Shown piece after piece: positions 15,828-25,262 of a DNA stretch of 64,000 bases (position 1 is the first letter of the stretch; every line of letters begins with the position of its first letter). This DNA is from Thermoanaerobaculia bacterium. GTDB lineage: Bacteria; Acidobacteriota; Thermoanaerobaculia; UBA5066. Where the stretch lies: the NCBI GenBank assembly GCA_022071945.1, contig JAJVIN010000012.1:1-64000 (forward strand). Reading direction: 5' to 3'. The notes under the pieces are model-generated. The model worked only from the letters and a program-made list of their open reading frames with translations. It searched no databases and had not been told where the DNA came from. The position numbers and the translations under genes were made by a program.

Positions 15828-17486
15828 ATGACGTGTCACCGGCTCGCCTCCTGCTCGCTGGCGATCGCACTCGGATTGCCCGCTCTCGCGGGGACCTACC
15901 ACGTCTCTCCTGATGGAAACGACTCCAATTCCGGCACGCTGGCTTCGCCCTGGCGGACGATCGAGAAGGCAGCGGCGTCTCTCCGGCCCGGTGACACCGT
16001 TCTCATACGGGCAGGGACCTACCGGGAACGGCTCGTTCCTCTCACATCCGGGACGGCAGGTGCCGAGATCACCTTCCGGGCCCACCCCGGTGAGACGGCC
16101 ACGATCGACGGGACCGGCGTCGACATCCCGGAGTGGGGAGGCCTTGTCGACCTCACCGGCAGGTCTCACCTGCGGGTTGCGGGTCTCACGGTCCAGAACG
16201 CCCGGACGAACCCGCACAACCCTGGAATCCTCGCAGACGAGAGCGACCACGTCACCATCGAGGAGAACCGGGTGTCCGGAACGAACGACTCCGGAATCGC
16301 CGCCTGGAACAGCTCGTTCGTCTCCATCCTCCGCAACGAGGTCGATCGGTTCTGCCTCTCGGGCTGGAACGAGGGAATATCCGTGGGCAACACGACCGAC
16401 TTCGAGGTCCGGGAGAACGTCGTGCACCACGGCCCAAAGGAAGGGATCTGCCTGAAGGACGGCTCGGCGCGCGGCCGCGCCGTCGGGAACGAGGTCCACC
16501 ACACGGAGGCCGTTGGCATCTACGTCGACGCCTCCGCCCGCTCTACCCGCGACATCGAAGTCAACGCCAACAGCTCCCACGACGGAACCGAGGCGGGAAT
16601 CAGCGTCGCCTCCGAGGTGGGTGGACTCCTCGAGAACGTGACGGTCGTGAACAACATCTCCTTCCGGAACGGCTGGAGCGGCATCGACGTCAGCCGCTGC
16701 TGCATCGATTCGCACCCGATAAAAAACGTCCTCATCGCGAATAACACCGTCTTCGACAACGGACGTGCCGGGTGGGGCGGCGGGGTCTTCGTGGAGAACC
16801 GCGAGGCTCTGGGCGTCGTGATCCGGAACAACATCGCGAGCGGGAATCTGACCTTCCAGATCGTCATTCCGGCGGGACTCCCCGCCGGCCAGGTCTCCGT
16901 GGACCACAACCTGATCGACGGATTCCGGGGCGACGCGGAGGAGATCCGGGGTGAGGCGGCCGTGGAGGGGGACCCGCTCTTCGTCAGCGCGGCCGGAGGC
17001 GACTTCCACCTTCGTGCCGGCTCGCCGGCGATCGACCGCGGAAGTTCCCTCGCCGCCCCGCTCGCCGACTTCGACAATGTGGCTCGCCCACAGGGGTCCG
17101 GGATCGACATCGGAGCGTTCGAGCGGCCGGGAGGCACAACCGGATGCCAGCCCTCGGCAACCGAGCTTTGCCTGAACGCGTCCCGTTTTCGGGTGACGGC
17201 CACCTACCGTGATTACGCGGGGAACGGCGGTGAGGCTCACTCCGTGCCTCTCACCAACGACACGGGCTACTTCTGGTTCTCTCACCGCGACAACGTCGAG
17301 GTGGTGGTCAAGGTGCTCGACTTCTGTGCCGTCAACGGGAGTTGGTCGGTCTACGCCGCTGGCCTGACCGACCTGGACGTCGGCTTGACGGTGACCGATA
17401 CGGCCTCCAGTCTCTCGAGGAGGTACACCAATCAGCTCGGCACGCCTTTCGTCCTCGTCCGCGACGCCCCGTTCTCCTGCCCGTGA
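15828..17486 (+). CDS. Secreted right-handed beta-helix protein
   Basis: The ATG at 15828 follows GGGAGG and gives 552 residues with a signal peptide ending at about ALA-G (residues 1-22). A DUF1565-like start (YHVSPDGNDSNSGT) leads into parallel beta-helix repeats with many Asn/Gly turns up to about residue 430. The last 105 residues form a separate domain (CLNASRFRVTATYRDYAGN, later TGYFWF and VEVVVKVLD) that recurs at the ends of secreted proteins in Thermoanaerobaculia-like genomes. Beta-helix folds of this kind often bind or cleave polysaccharides, but no catalytic residues could be assigned. It is probably exported. The longer upstream frame is not supported by a ribosome binding site. 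Confidence 0.85.
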   Translation: MTCHRLASCSLAIALGLPALAGTYHVSPDGNDSNSGTLASPWRTIEKAAASLRPGDTVLIRAGTYRERLVPLTSGTAGAEITFRAHPGETATIDGTGVDIPEWGGLVDLTGRSHLRVAGLTVQNARTNPHNPGILADESDHVTIEENRVSGTNDSGIAAWNSSFVSILRNEVDRFCLSGWNEGISVGNTTDFEVRENVVHHGPKEGICLKDGSARGRAVGNEVHHTEAVGIYVDASARSTRDIEVNANSSHDGTEAGISVASEVGGLLENVTVVNNISFRNGWSGIDVSRCCIDSHPIKNVLIANNTVFDNGRAGWGGGVFVENREALGVVIRNNIASGNLTFQIVIPAGLPAGQVSVDHNLIDGFRGDAEEIRGEAAVEGDPLFVSAAGGDFHLRAGSPAIDRGSSLAAPLADFDNVARPQGSGIDIGAFERPGGTTGCQPSATELCLNASRFRVTATYRDYAGNGGEAHSVPLTNDTGYFWFSHRDNVEVVVKVLDFCAVNGSWSVYAAGLTDLDVGLTVTDTASSLSRRYTNQLGTPFVLVRDAPFSCP

Positions 17487-17697
17487 CGCGCTGGCAGGCA
17501 ACGAGCCGGCATCCTGAGAATCGATCCGGACATTGACACACATCACTGCAGAATTCGTCGTCCGGCTGCACCTTTCATCCACCCAGAACGAGCCAGCCGT
17601 AACGACGAACGATCGTCCTTTCGACAGCGGGATCCGGGGACCGGGCCATCCGTGAGAGGGACAAGACCAGCGGGTGGCCAGGACAGGAGAGTCGAAC

Positions 17698-18048
17698 GTG
17701 AATTGCCTGAAATCGAAACTGTTTCGCGGAGACGCGCGCCTCGCCGGCGCCCTGGTCGATCATGCCCGGCACGTCACGAAGGGGGACCACGGCCCGCACG
17801 TCAGGAAGATCCAGAGCGCGATCCTGATGCTGGAGGGAGGCGCGATCGACGGCAAGGAGATCGAGGCTCAGCGGTACGGCCCCACGACGGCCAGAGCGGT
17901 CCTCGCCTACAAGAACCGGCGGGGCATCATCAACAGGTCCTACCAGAGTGCCGCCGACGACATCGTCGGGATCATGACGATGAGGACGCTTGATCTCGAG
18001 ATGGCCTGGATCGAATCTCACGACCTGATCGCTGGAGTCCGCACATGA
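17698..18048 (+). CDS. Small peptidoglycan-binding-like protein
   Basis: I chose the GTG at 17698, preceded by AGGAGAG, which gives 116 residues. Residues about 27-100 resemble a peptidoglycan-binding helical domain (VTKGDHGPHVRKIQSAI, then YGPTTARAVLAYKNRRGI). No signal peptide is visible, so export would need another route. The gene is 98 bases upstream of an unassigned gene on the same strand and may be co-transcribed with it. A cell-wall or predation-related role is possible but unproven. Confidence 0.7.
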   Translation: MNCLKSKLFRGDARLAGALVDHARHVTKGDHGPHVRKIQSAILMLEGGAIDGKEIEAQRYGPTTARAVLAYKNRRGIINRSYQSAADDIVGIMTMRTLDLEMAWIESHDLIAGVRT

Positions 18049-18146
18049 CCGGCACGGCGAAACTAGACCCTGTTTCTGGAGACGCCACGGCAGCGGCTGG
18101 CTCCGAACACCGTCGAATCCTGCCGCAAGGCTGAAGGAGCACCATC

Positions 18147-18968
18147 ATGCCGAGCGACATCGATCTGGTCGTCGAGTCCGCGGGGAGTAACTCCTTTCGG
18201 CCCTTCTCCACACCAGGGGTCAACACACAAGGCTATGACCACCTGCTGAAGCTCCGGAATCTCAAACGGACTCTCCTGCAGATCCGATGCGGTGCGGACG
18301 CCGACCTGGCGCCGAACCTCAAGGACCTGCTCGCCGAGGTCGACACGGCCACAGGCGGGGACATGGCCCGCCTCGGAACGATCTGCCTCTACGGAACCAG
18401 CAACGGCGCCGGGTTGATCCTGGCCTTTGCCAAGGCCCTGCAGGACCGGGGTGCGCCGAGAATCCGGTACATCGGGGTGGGCGATCTGACCATGATGCCG
18501 TTCGGCAGAAACCCGGCCGTTCCGGGGATCGGCAACCTGCAACCCGTCAACGCTCCTCCCGTCTCGTTCGGCCTCGCGGTGAACATCCCCAGAGTCGTCG
18601 TGGGCTTCGCTCTGCCGCCCTCCATGAGCGGCGGCGCTCCGCCGCGGATCGCGGATCCCGGAGTCCTCGCGGAGAGGCGAGAGAACTACTTCACGGTGGC
18701 GGGAAACCGGGCGAGGGTGTTCTCGATGTCACCGGCCGGCGCGAACAGCTGGTGGTGGACATCCACCCAGAACTTCGGAGAAGTTCACGGCGAGATCCCG
18801 GGCTGGGACAACATTCCCAGGACCACAACAAGCGACGGCTCGATTCTGACGCGGGGCCCAGGGTCGATCGACGAGAAACATCACGACAACCTGTGCGGGA
18901 TGTCCATGACGGCGATGCAGCACCAGGCTGGCCTCGCCCTCACGACGTCCGTCGCGAAACTCCCGTGA
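18147..18968 (+). CDS. Unassigned protein with a GTSNG nucleophile-like motif
   Basis: The 273-residue product follows a good AAGGAG ribosome binding site. I do not recognise the family. The segment LYGTSNGAGLILAFAKAL has the G-x-S-x-G pattern and following helix of alpha/beta hydrolase nucleophile elbows, and a DEKHHDN segment near the C-terminus could supply an acid and a histidine. No signal peptide or membrane segment is seen. It pairs with the peptidoglycan-binding-like gene just upstream, so a lipase-like or wall-associated enzyme is one possibility. Confidence 0.6.
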   Translation: MPSDIDLVVESAGSNSFRPFSTPGVNTQGYDHLLKLRNLKRTLLQIRCGADADLAPNLKDLLAEVDTATGGDMARLGTICLYGTSNGAGLILAFAKALQDRGAPRIRYIGVGDLTMMPFGRNPAVPGIGNLQPVNAPPVSFGLAVNIPRVVVGFALPPSMSGGAPPRIADPGVLAERRENYFTVAGNRARVFSMSPAGANSWWWTSTQNFGEVHGEIPGWDNIPRTTTSDGSILTRGPGSIDEKHHDNLCGMSMTAMQHQAGLALTTSVAKLP

Positions 18969-19050
18969 GCCCGGGTCGAGCCCTGGATATCGAGCCCTCG
19001 ACCGGCTCCCTCGAGGTGAGGCGCCTTGCTCGGTGGACGCGAATGGGATT

Positions 19051-19929
19051 TCAGATCTCGAGAAAGACACCGTTCCGGCCGAGCGCGGCCAGAAAGGCCT
19101 CCGGCTCCTGCGGCGAGAGAAAGTGCCGCGCGCCGTTCGCCTCGGTCAAAAGAACCCCCTCCTCCAGCGTCGATGCATGGACGAAGGTCATCCTCCCCTC
19201 GAGGCTGAAGGTTCCAGAGTGGTAACCCGGCATCGATGATCCGGAAACGCGGCGCCGGGCTCTAGGGGTGAACCGGGCGGCCCGGCAGCCAGGAAGGCAG
19301 ATCGCCCTGGCGCTCGGGTAACGCTCGATCACGAGCTTCTTCTCTCCGATCGCGTAGACGAGCCTTGAGGGAATCACGAGCAGGAGAACAGGCAGAGCCA
19401 GCGCGCATGCGAACAAGCAGATGACGATCGCGGCCGCGAGGATCGGCAGGAAGCGCGGGGCAGGGCGGGAAGCCGCCCCGAAGTAGGAGTTCGCGTCTTC
19501 CTTCAGGGCCGCCAGGAAGCGATCGGGCATGTAGGGGGACACCACGACCGGGTGCGCTTCGCCCGCGATCCGGAGGATGACGGCGTCCGAGGTGCACGTC
19601 GTGACCTGGAAGACCGTCCCGAGATCCGGGTACTCGTAGTGGCCCTCGCAGAAGTTCGGGAGCCAGGAGCCAGCAATCCGGCGCCCATCCCGCAGCTGGA
19701 TTCGTTCCGCGCGCTCGATCCTCTCGCGGGGGAAGTGCCGGTGCCGGATCGTGCCCATGAGATTCGTCCGGATCGTGAATTCCGTCGCAGAGATGTCGTA
19801 CCCGATCAGGACCGGGGCGAAGAAGAGGGCTCCCAGCGAAGCGCCCGCCGCGAGGAGGACGAGCGACAGCCCGGCGCCCAGAATCAACCGCGGGAGCGGA
19901 TTCTCGAACCTCGGCGGGAAGGTCTCCAA
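19051..19929 (-). CDS. Membrane protein with bacterial PH-like domains
   Basis: Translation probably starts at TTG 19929, eight bases after AGGAGG. The 292-residue product has hydrophobic segments at about 15-40 and 162-188, each followed by a beta-rich stretch (YDISATEFTIRTNLMGTIRHRHFPRERI split over several strands; LVYAIGEKKLVIERYP) like bacterial PH domains of the YdbS/YvbH type. These small beta domains usually face the cytoplasm and their roles are poorly known. It is the last gene of a minus-strand run, 84 bases after the ferritin-like gene. No enzymatic motif is visible. Confidence 0.6.
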   Translation of the reverse strand: METFPPRFENPLPRLILGAGLSLVLLAAGASLGALFFAPVLIGYDISATEFTIRTNLMGTIRHRHFPRERIERAERIQLRDGRRIAGSWLPNFCEGHYEYPDLGTVFQVTTCTSDAVILRIAGEAHPVVVSPYMPDRFLAALKEDANSYFGAASRPAPRFLPILAAAIVICLFACALALPVLLLVIPSRLVYAIGEKKLVIERYPSARAICLPGCRAARFTPRARRRVSGSSMPGYHSGTFSLEGRMTFVHASTLEEGVLLTEANGARHFLSPQEPEAFLAALGRNGVFLEI

Positions 19930-20012
19930 CGGGTGGACCTCCTGTGGCGGAATCTATCCGCCGGGGGATCGCGGCCGGGTCCCTCGTGACCTCGTCGCGG
20001 CAACGGAAAGAG

Positions 20013-20516
20013 CTACTTGCTCCCGCGCGAAACCATTAGCTCGAGGTCTTCCTTCAGGCTCTGCAGGTCCTCCTCGTGCTCGACCTCCTGCGCCAGGATC
20101 GTGAGGGCCATGTTGTAGGTCACCATGTCCTTGTCCTTGGTCGCGTCCATCAGTTCCTTGTACGTCGTGATCGCGCACTGTTCGCCGGCGATGTTCTGGT
20201 CGAGGAGCACGGCGACGTAGGGATCCTCCGGGGCGTCGTACTTGCAGGGACTCATGGCGAGCCAGCCCTCAGGGGAGAGGACGGGAGTGCCGCCGAGCTG
20301 CAGGATCCGGCCCGCCACGAGAACGGCGTGCTGCAGTTCCTCCGTGGCATGCAGGTTGAGTTCCGCGGCGACGGCGTCCTTCATGGGGCCCTTGATGAGC
20401 TTTGCCCCGAGCCAGTACTGGTAGTAGGCGAGCCACTCGCTCGCGTAGGCTTGATTCAAAAGTCTGAGAACTTCCTCGACGTCGATCCCGACGATTTCGC
20501 GGCCTCGTGTACCCAT
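20013..20516 (-). CDS. Ferritin-like di-iron protein
   Basis: The 167-residue protein, with AAGGAG before its ATG, forms a predicted four-helix bundle. Likely iron ligands are Glu27 (ASEWLAYY), Glu60 and His63 (TEELQH), Glu112 (GEQCAITTY) and Glu144/His147 (EVEHEEDL). This is the bacterioferritin/DPS-like pattern found in oxidative-stress and iron-storage proteins; a methionine haem ligand cannot be assigned. It follows the thioesterase gene by 81 bases in the same direction. Soluble and cytoplasmic. Confidence 0.85.
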   Translation of the reverse strand: MGTRGREIVGIDVEEVLRLLNQAYASEWLAYYQYWLGAKLIKGPMKDAVAAELNLHATEELQHAVLVAGRILQLGGTPVLSPEGWLAMSPCKYDAPEDPYVAVLLDQNIAGEQCAITTYKELMDATKDKDMVTYNMALTILAQEVEHEEDLQSLKEDLELMVSRGSK

Positions 20517-20597
20517 TCCTCATCTCCTTGCGTGATGGGTCCCGCGCCCGGTGGGAAAGAGCCTTCCGGATTTGCCCGCCGGTCCAACCATGACAGG

Positions 20598-21053
20598 TCA
20601 CGCGGGGCTCTTTGCAGTATCCCTCTTTTCGGGGTCCTTTCTAAGGACCGCGAGCGTCACGAGGGCCTTGGCGCAGAGGGTTTCCTCGCCGCCGGAAACG
20701 GCGAAAACTTCCGACTCCGCCACGATGAGGGTTCGTCCGGCCCTGAGCACGCGTGCCCGGCAGACGAGGCTGTCCCCGCTGGCGGCGCGGAGGAGGTTGA
20801 TATTGAACTCGGCCGTCAGCGGGTAGGAACCCTTCTCCATGACCGATCCGGCGGCGCCTCCTGCGGTGTGATCGGCCATCGTCGCGATCACGCCCGCGTG
20901 AACGACGCCGTTTTGTTGAAGGTGGTCCGGCCGCAGCCGGAGCGATGTCGCGCACTCGCCGTTCGAGACGGAATCGAGGTCGATCCCGAGGTGGGCGATG
21001 AAGGGAGCGGCCTTGAAGATCTCCCTCAGGACGTCGAGCGGTTCGTGTGTCAC
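20598..21053 (-). CDS. Hotdog-fold thioesterase, PaaI-like
   Basis: The 151-residue protein starts with GTG at 21053 and shows the PaaI/YdiI hotdog signature NGVVHAGVIATMADHTAG, in which the Asp of the long helix is the catalytic acid. Such enzymes hydrolyse acyl-CoA thioesters, often aryl or hydroxylated substrates. It sits 19 bases after the HD-GYP regulator gene on the same strand. The substrate cannot be deduced from sequence. It may link to the acyl-CoA dehydrogenase elsewhere in the window only in a general sense. Confidence 0.85.
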   Translation of the reverse strand: MTHEPLDVLREIFKAAPFIAHLGIDLDSVSNGECATSLRLRPDHLQQNGVVHAGVIATMADHTAGGAAGSVMEKGSYPLTAEFNINLLRAASGDSLVCRARVLRAGRTLIVAESEVFAVSGGEETLCAKALVTLAVLRKDPEKRDTAKSPA

Positions 21054-21072
21054 TTCTTTCTCGATTCCGAGG

Positions 21073-22551
21073 TCAGGCCGGAAAAGAGGGCCGGAGCCGG
21101 GAGACGCCGCTCGCCCACCAGGAGTGGTTCTTTCGGGCGGTCTCGTCGATTTCCTTCACGGCCGTGCGGAACTGGTCGAGCCCCCTGAAGTAGAGCTGCT
21201 GTCTCAAGAGCGACTTGACGCGGGCCACCACCTCGAGCCCATCGAGCGGGAGGGGAAGGAACTCGTCGATTCCGGCCTCCACGGCTTGCTGACGGGCGTT
21301 TCGGGAGTGCGGTCCCGAGCAGAGGAGAAGGGGCCGTTCGGCGCCGCCCGGGCCGGCCTTGAAGCGGCGGATCTCGCCGAACGTCCGGTCATCCAGGGCG
21401 GAGGGCTCGAAGACCGCCAGGTCGAAGTCCTCGGCGAGGGGGTTTCTGAAGTCCGGAAGGGTTTCCAGGTGCAGGACGTGATGGCCAGCGGTCTGGAGCA
21501 TGTGAGAGAGGGTGTCCTTGTTGGCCCTCGTCGCGGCGACGATGGCGATCCTCCCCGGCGAAGACGAAGACAGGGGCGTGACGAGCTCCTGCCAGTCCGG
21601 TGTCGGTCCGCCAGGACGGTAGGGGAGCCGCTCGTCCTCGCGCAGGAATTCGTTGACCAGGTCGAGGCGGTAGGCCTTCTGTCCGGCCGCCAGACGCAAG
21701 TCCTGGCCCGCCTCCTCGGCGCTTTTTCCCGCGAGAAGGAGCCCGTCGAACTCGTTGGTGATCGACACGATCTGGACGCCGAGAGAGGGAAAACCGCCTT
21801 CCAGGGCCGGGAAACCCGAGCCGTCCAGGCGCTGGTGGTGGTTCCTGACGATCTCCCGGACGGCCTCGAATCCCGAGATTCCCGAAAGGAACCGCGCTCC
21901 GGCCTCGGGGTGCGTTTTCCACTCCTGGGAGATCTCGGCATCTTCCCGCCGGAAACCGTGAGGCGAGAGCGAGACCATGCCGATGTCGTGCAGGATGGCT
22001 CCCCACCCCATCGACTCGGCCTCGCCGGCGGGCAGGCCCAGATGAGTCGCGAGCCTGAGAGAGTTGACCGCCACGCGCTCGGAGTGGCCGGACCGCCCCA
22101 GCCGGGCGTCGATGGCCTTGACGAACGTGAGGAGCGTGGCTTCCGCCTGGTCGATCTCGTCCCTCAACCGCTTGATCCGGATGAGGGACCTCACGCGAGC
22201 GATCAGCTCGGCCGGATAGACCGGCTTCGACAGGTAGTCGTCGGCGCCGAGATTCAGTCCGAGCGCCTTGTCGGTCGAGTCCGAGAGCGCGGTCAGCATG
22301 ATGACGGGGATGAAGCGGGTCCGGCGTCTCGTCTTCAGGCTGCGGCAGACGTGATAGCCGTCGAGCCTCGGCATCATGACGTCGAGGATGACGCAGTCGA
22401 AATTCGTCATCTCCGCGGCCTCGAGGGCTTCTTCCCCGTCGATGGCCTCCCGGACCTCGAAGCCCTCGCTTGTCAGGATCTCGGCGAGGAGCTCGAGGTT
22501 CTCGGGCTGGTCGTCCGCGGCCAGGATCCGGCCCTTCTGAGAGCCGTTCAT
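21073..22551 (-). CDS. Receiver-HD-GYP response regulator with a second, Glu-bearing receiver
   Basis: The 492-residue protein has a canonical receiver (phospho-acceptor Asp57, Lys109) followed by an HD-GYP domain with His188-Asp189 and HHQRLDGSGFP at 238-248. HD-GYP enzymes break down cyclic di-GMP, but here the usual HDIGK reads HDIGM and GYP reads GFP. A C-terminal receiver-like domain (about 333-450) has Glu382 where the phosphorylated Asp should be, which may mimic a permanently phosphorylated state. The ATG overlaps the stop of the single-domain receiver gene by four bases, so it belongs with the hybrid kinase upstream. Whether it cleaves cyclic di-GMP is uncertain. Confidence 0.85.
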   Translation of the reverse strand: MNGSQKGRILAADDQPENLELLAEILTSEGFEVREAIDGEEALEAAEMTNFDCVILDVMMPRLDGYHVCRSLKTRRRTRFIPVIMLTALSDSTDKALGLNLGADDYLSKPVYPAELIARVRSLIRIKRLRDEIDQAEATLLTFVKAIDARLGRSGHSERVAVNSLRLATHLGLPAGEAESMGWGAILHDIGMVSLSPHGFRREDAEISQEWKTHPEAGARFLSGISGFEAVREIVRNHHQRLDGSGFPALEGGFPSLGVQIVSITNEFDGLLLAGKSAEEAGQDLRLAAGQKAYRLDLVNEFLREDERLPYRPGGPTPDWQELVTPLSSSSPGRIAIVAATRANKDTLSHMLQTAGHHVLHLETLPDFRNPLAEDFDLAVFEPSALDDRTFGEIRRFKAGPGGAERPLLLCSGPHSRNARQQAVEAGIDEFLPLPLDGLEVVARVKSLLRQQLYFRGLDQFRTAVKEIDETARKNHSWWASGVSRLRPSFPA

Positions 22552-22943
22552 CGTCCGTTCTCCTTTCTTTCGGTCGGAAGGAAGGGCGAGAGCTCCGAGA
22601 GGAACGTCTGGACGTTGATGGGCTTGGAGATGTAGCCCTGAAAGCCGGCCGAGAGGATCCGCTCCCGATCGCCGCGCATGGCGAGGGCGGTGAGGGCCAC
22701 GACGGGAATCCGCTCCCAGGCCGGGCGGCGGCGGATTTCGTAGAGAAGGGAGGTCCCGTCCGAGCCCGGGATGTTCATGTCCATCAGGACGAGATCGGGA
22801 GGATCTCCGGCCATGGCCTCGCGGGCCGTCCGGGCGTCCTCGGCCTTGATGATCCGGGCGTTTGCCTCCTCGAGAAGGAACTCGACGAGCTCCATGTTCT
22901 GCTCGTTGTCCTCGACGACGAGAACGGTGCGGCCCCTAAGCAC
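22548..22943 (-). CDS. Single-domain response regulator (CheY/DivK-like)
   Basis: The 131-residue protein is a lone receiver with acidic pocket EDN (11-13), phospho-acceptor Asp55 in LVLMDMNIPG, Thr/Ala switch residue in VVALTAL and Lys107 in GYISKP. It has no output domain, so it probably passes phosphoryl groups or regulates a partner by contact. It overlaps the upstream hybrid kinase by eight bases and the downstream HD-GYP gene by four, making a three-gene signalling unit. Confidence 0.9.
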   Translation of the reverse strand: MLRGRTVLVVEDNEQNMELVEFLLEEANARIIKAEDARTAREAMAGDPPDLVLMDMNIPGSDGTSLLYEIRRRPAWERIPVVALTALAMRGDRERILSAGFQGYISKPINVQTFLSELSPFLPTERKENGR

Positions 22944-25161
22944 GCGGCGCCTCCTTCTCCGGGCTGCCCACGAGCCCTTCGATGATCTCGACGAGATTCG
23001 CGGGGGATGTGGCGCCCTTCTGGACGAGCGCCGTGATCCGGCCCGCCAGCTCCTGACGGTCGGATCGCGACAGGTCGCGCGCCGTCAGGACGAGGATCGG
23101 CGTCTTCGCCAGGACCGGGTTGGCCCGCATCCTTCGCGCGACCTCGAATCCATCCATCCCCCTCATCATCAGATCCAAAACGACGAGACTCGGCGGGGTC
23201 TGCTGGGCCATGGCGAGGCCCTCCTCGCCGCCATAGGCGTGAAGAAACGTGAAACTCTTGTTCTTCGCCGCCTCGGAGATCATGAGGTGGGCGCTCTCCT
23301 CGTCGTCGATCACGAGGATCGGTCCATCCCGCCTGGGTGAGCGAGCCAGGATCTCGGAGAGCCGCCGGATGAGGTGCTCCCCGTCGACGGGCTTCAAGAG
23401 GTAGTCCTCCGCGCCGAGCGCGATCCCGAGGTCTCGATTGTCGACGACCGAGATGATGATGACGGGGATGTCCCGGGTGACCGGGTCGGATTTCAGGGCC
23501 TTGAGGATTTCCCACCCGTCGAGGCCGGGAAGGACCAGATCCAGCGTGATCGCGGCGGGAGTCAGGGCGTGAGCGAGGGTGATGGCTTCTTCCGCGTTTC
23601 GCGCCCGGAACGGAATGAACGAGGCGGCCAGGATTGTCTGGCCAATCCTCTCGTAGGCGACCGGATCGTCCTCCACGATCAGGATCCGGGGCCGCTTCCC
23701 TTCGGCGCGAAGGTTCGGCGATGAGGCCGAGGAGATCTGCCGCACACCCTGGAAGCGCCGGGGCAGGACCACCGTGAAGACCGCTCCCTTGCCGAGCTGG
23801 GAGTCGACCGTGATGGCCCCGCCCTGGAGCTCGAGGAGCTTCTTGACCAGCGAGAGGCCGAGGCCCGTGCCCTGGTGCTTGCGCGTCGTCCCCCCGTCGA
23901 CCTGTCGGAACTCCTGGAAGATCACCTCGTGATCGCGAGGGTCGATTCCGGCCCCCTGGTCGATGACCTTGACGAGGATCGCTTCCTTGCCGAGCGGCGA
24001 GTTGGCCTCGGGCAGAAGCTGGGCCCGCACCGTCACGCTCGAGCGGGGCGGCGAGAACTTCACCGCGTTCGAGAGCAGGTTGTAGAGCACCTGTTTGAAT
24101 TTGACCGCGTCGGTCTCGAGGGCCGGGAGGTTGGCAGGCACGTCGATGACGAACTCGACTTCGTGCTTGGCCGCCATCCCCTTCATCACGTGACAGACCC
24201 CCTCGACGACGGATTGAACCGAGACGGGCTCGGGGTGGAACTCCATTTTGCCCGCCTCGATCTTCGAGAGGTCGAGGATGTCGTTGATGATCCGGAGCAG
24301 GTGCTGGCCCGATGTGTTGATGTTCTGCAGGAACTTCAGGTGTTTCGGCGGAAGCTGCTCGTTGAGCCGGGTGAGCAGGATGTCCGAGAACCCGATGATC
24401 GAGTTGAGGGGGGTCCGGAGCTCGTGGCTCATGTTGGCGAGGAACTGGCTCTTGAGCCGGTCCGCCTCGAGGATTCGGAGATTGGCTTCCTGGAGTTCCT
24501 TGGAGGACTCGTCGAGGGCCCCGGTGAGGCGCGTCAGCTCGGCGACCTTGCGGGCGTCGTTCTCGCGCAGATGGGCAATGACCATCCTCTTGCTTCTAAG
24601 GTCGGCGACGCCCCAGAGCGTGAAGGAGGTCGCCCCGTGCAGGAACGCCATCTGGCTCAGGGCGGTCATGAAGGTGTGGTCGAACCCCTTGATCTGCCCC
24701 AGGGCGATGAGACCGCCGAAGTAGAAGACCGAGTTCGCCAGCGTCATCCACAGGGCCCCTGGAATGCCCCAGAGGAAGGCCGCGGCACCGAGCGGGGCGA
24801 GGTACCAGATGAACCACGAGCTGGCCAATCCGCCGCTCACGGACATCCCCCAGGTGATGGTGAACGTGTCGGCCAAAAGCCAGAGGGGGTCGATGTTGAA
24901 CGAGGGCTTTCCCCTCAGGGTCCTCCATGCCAGATAAGCGGGGGGCACGGTGGAGCTCGAAGCGAAGGCAAAGATCTTGAAGAGATCGAGGTTGGTGACT
25001 TCGAGGACGCCCGCCGCGCGGAAGATCACCGCGATGACCGTGGCGAGGGCATAGGTGAGCAGGCGGTTCCGCTGCATCGCCAGCCTGAATCGCGCCTGCC
25101 TGTGCTCCCGCTCCCGGGCGGTTGGGTCCAAGACGGCCTCCTCGCGGGTCTTCCCTGACAC
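22936..25161 (-). CDS. Membrane hybrid histidine kinase with two receivers
   Basis: GTG at 25161, four bases after GGGAGG, gives 741 residues. The first 200 or so residues contain several hydrophobic segments (a MASE-like membrane sensor), then a coiled coil, a HisKA domain with His246 in NMSHELRTP, an ATPase domain (GTGLGLSLVKKL), and two receivers: the first around 500-610 (TLDLVLPGLDG) and the second around 622-735 (VVLDLMMRGMDG). It should autophosphorylate and feed its own receivers and those of the overlapping downstream genes. The signal it senses is unknown. A longer frame to 25239 lacks a ribosome binding site. Confidence 0.88.
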   Translation of the reverse strand: MSGKTREEAVLDPTAREREHRQARFRLAMQRNRLLTYALATVIAVIFRAAGVLEVTNLDLFKIFAFASSSTVPPAYLAWRTLRGKPSFNIDPLWLLADTFTITWGMSVSGGLASSWFIWYLAPLGAAAFLWGIPGALWMTLANSVFYFGGLIALGQIKGFDHTFMTALSQMAFLHGATSFTLWGVADLRSKRMVIAHLRENDARKVAELTRLTGALDESSKELQEANLRILEADRLKSQFLANMSHELRTPLNSIIGFSDILLTRLNEQLPPKHLKFLQNINTSGQHLLRIINDILDLSKIEAGKMEFHPEPVSVQSVVEGVCHVMKGMAAKHEVEFVIDVPANLPALETDAVKFKQVLYNLLSNAVKFSPPRSSVTVRAQLLPEANSPLGKEAILVKVIDQGAGIDPRDHEVIFQEFRQVDGGTTRKHQGTGLGLSLVKKLLELQGGAITVDSQLGKGAVFTVVLPRRFQGVRQISSASSPNLRAEGKRPRILIVEDDPVAYERIGQTILAASFIPFRARNAEEAITLAHALTPAAITLDLVLPGLDGWEILKALKSDPVTRDIPVIIISVVDNRDLGIALGAEDYLLKPVDGEHLIRRLSEILARSPRRDGPILVIDDEESAHLMISEAAKNKSFTFLHAYGGEEGLAMAQQTPPSLVVLDLMMRGMDGFEVARRMRANPVLAKTPILVLTARDLSRSDRQELAGRITALVQKGATSPANLVEIIEGLVGSPEKEAPRA

Positions 25162-25262
25162 ACGACCTCCCGTGGTTCCGGTTCTGCGGCCCGTGCCGCG
25201 GACTCCTCTGATCGAGAGCATCATAAGGAAAACGGTCACCCGGCGAGAAGCTTTTCGTCCCG

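Noticed and set aside
23875-25158. A 427-codon plus-strand frame opposite the hybrid kinase
   Set aside because: It is a shadow of the histidine kinase gene with no recognisable domain or ribosome binding site.
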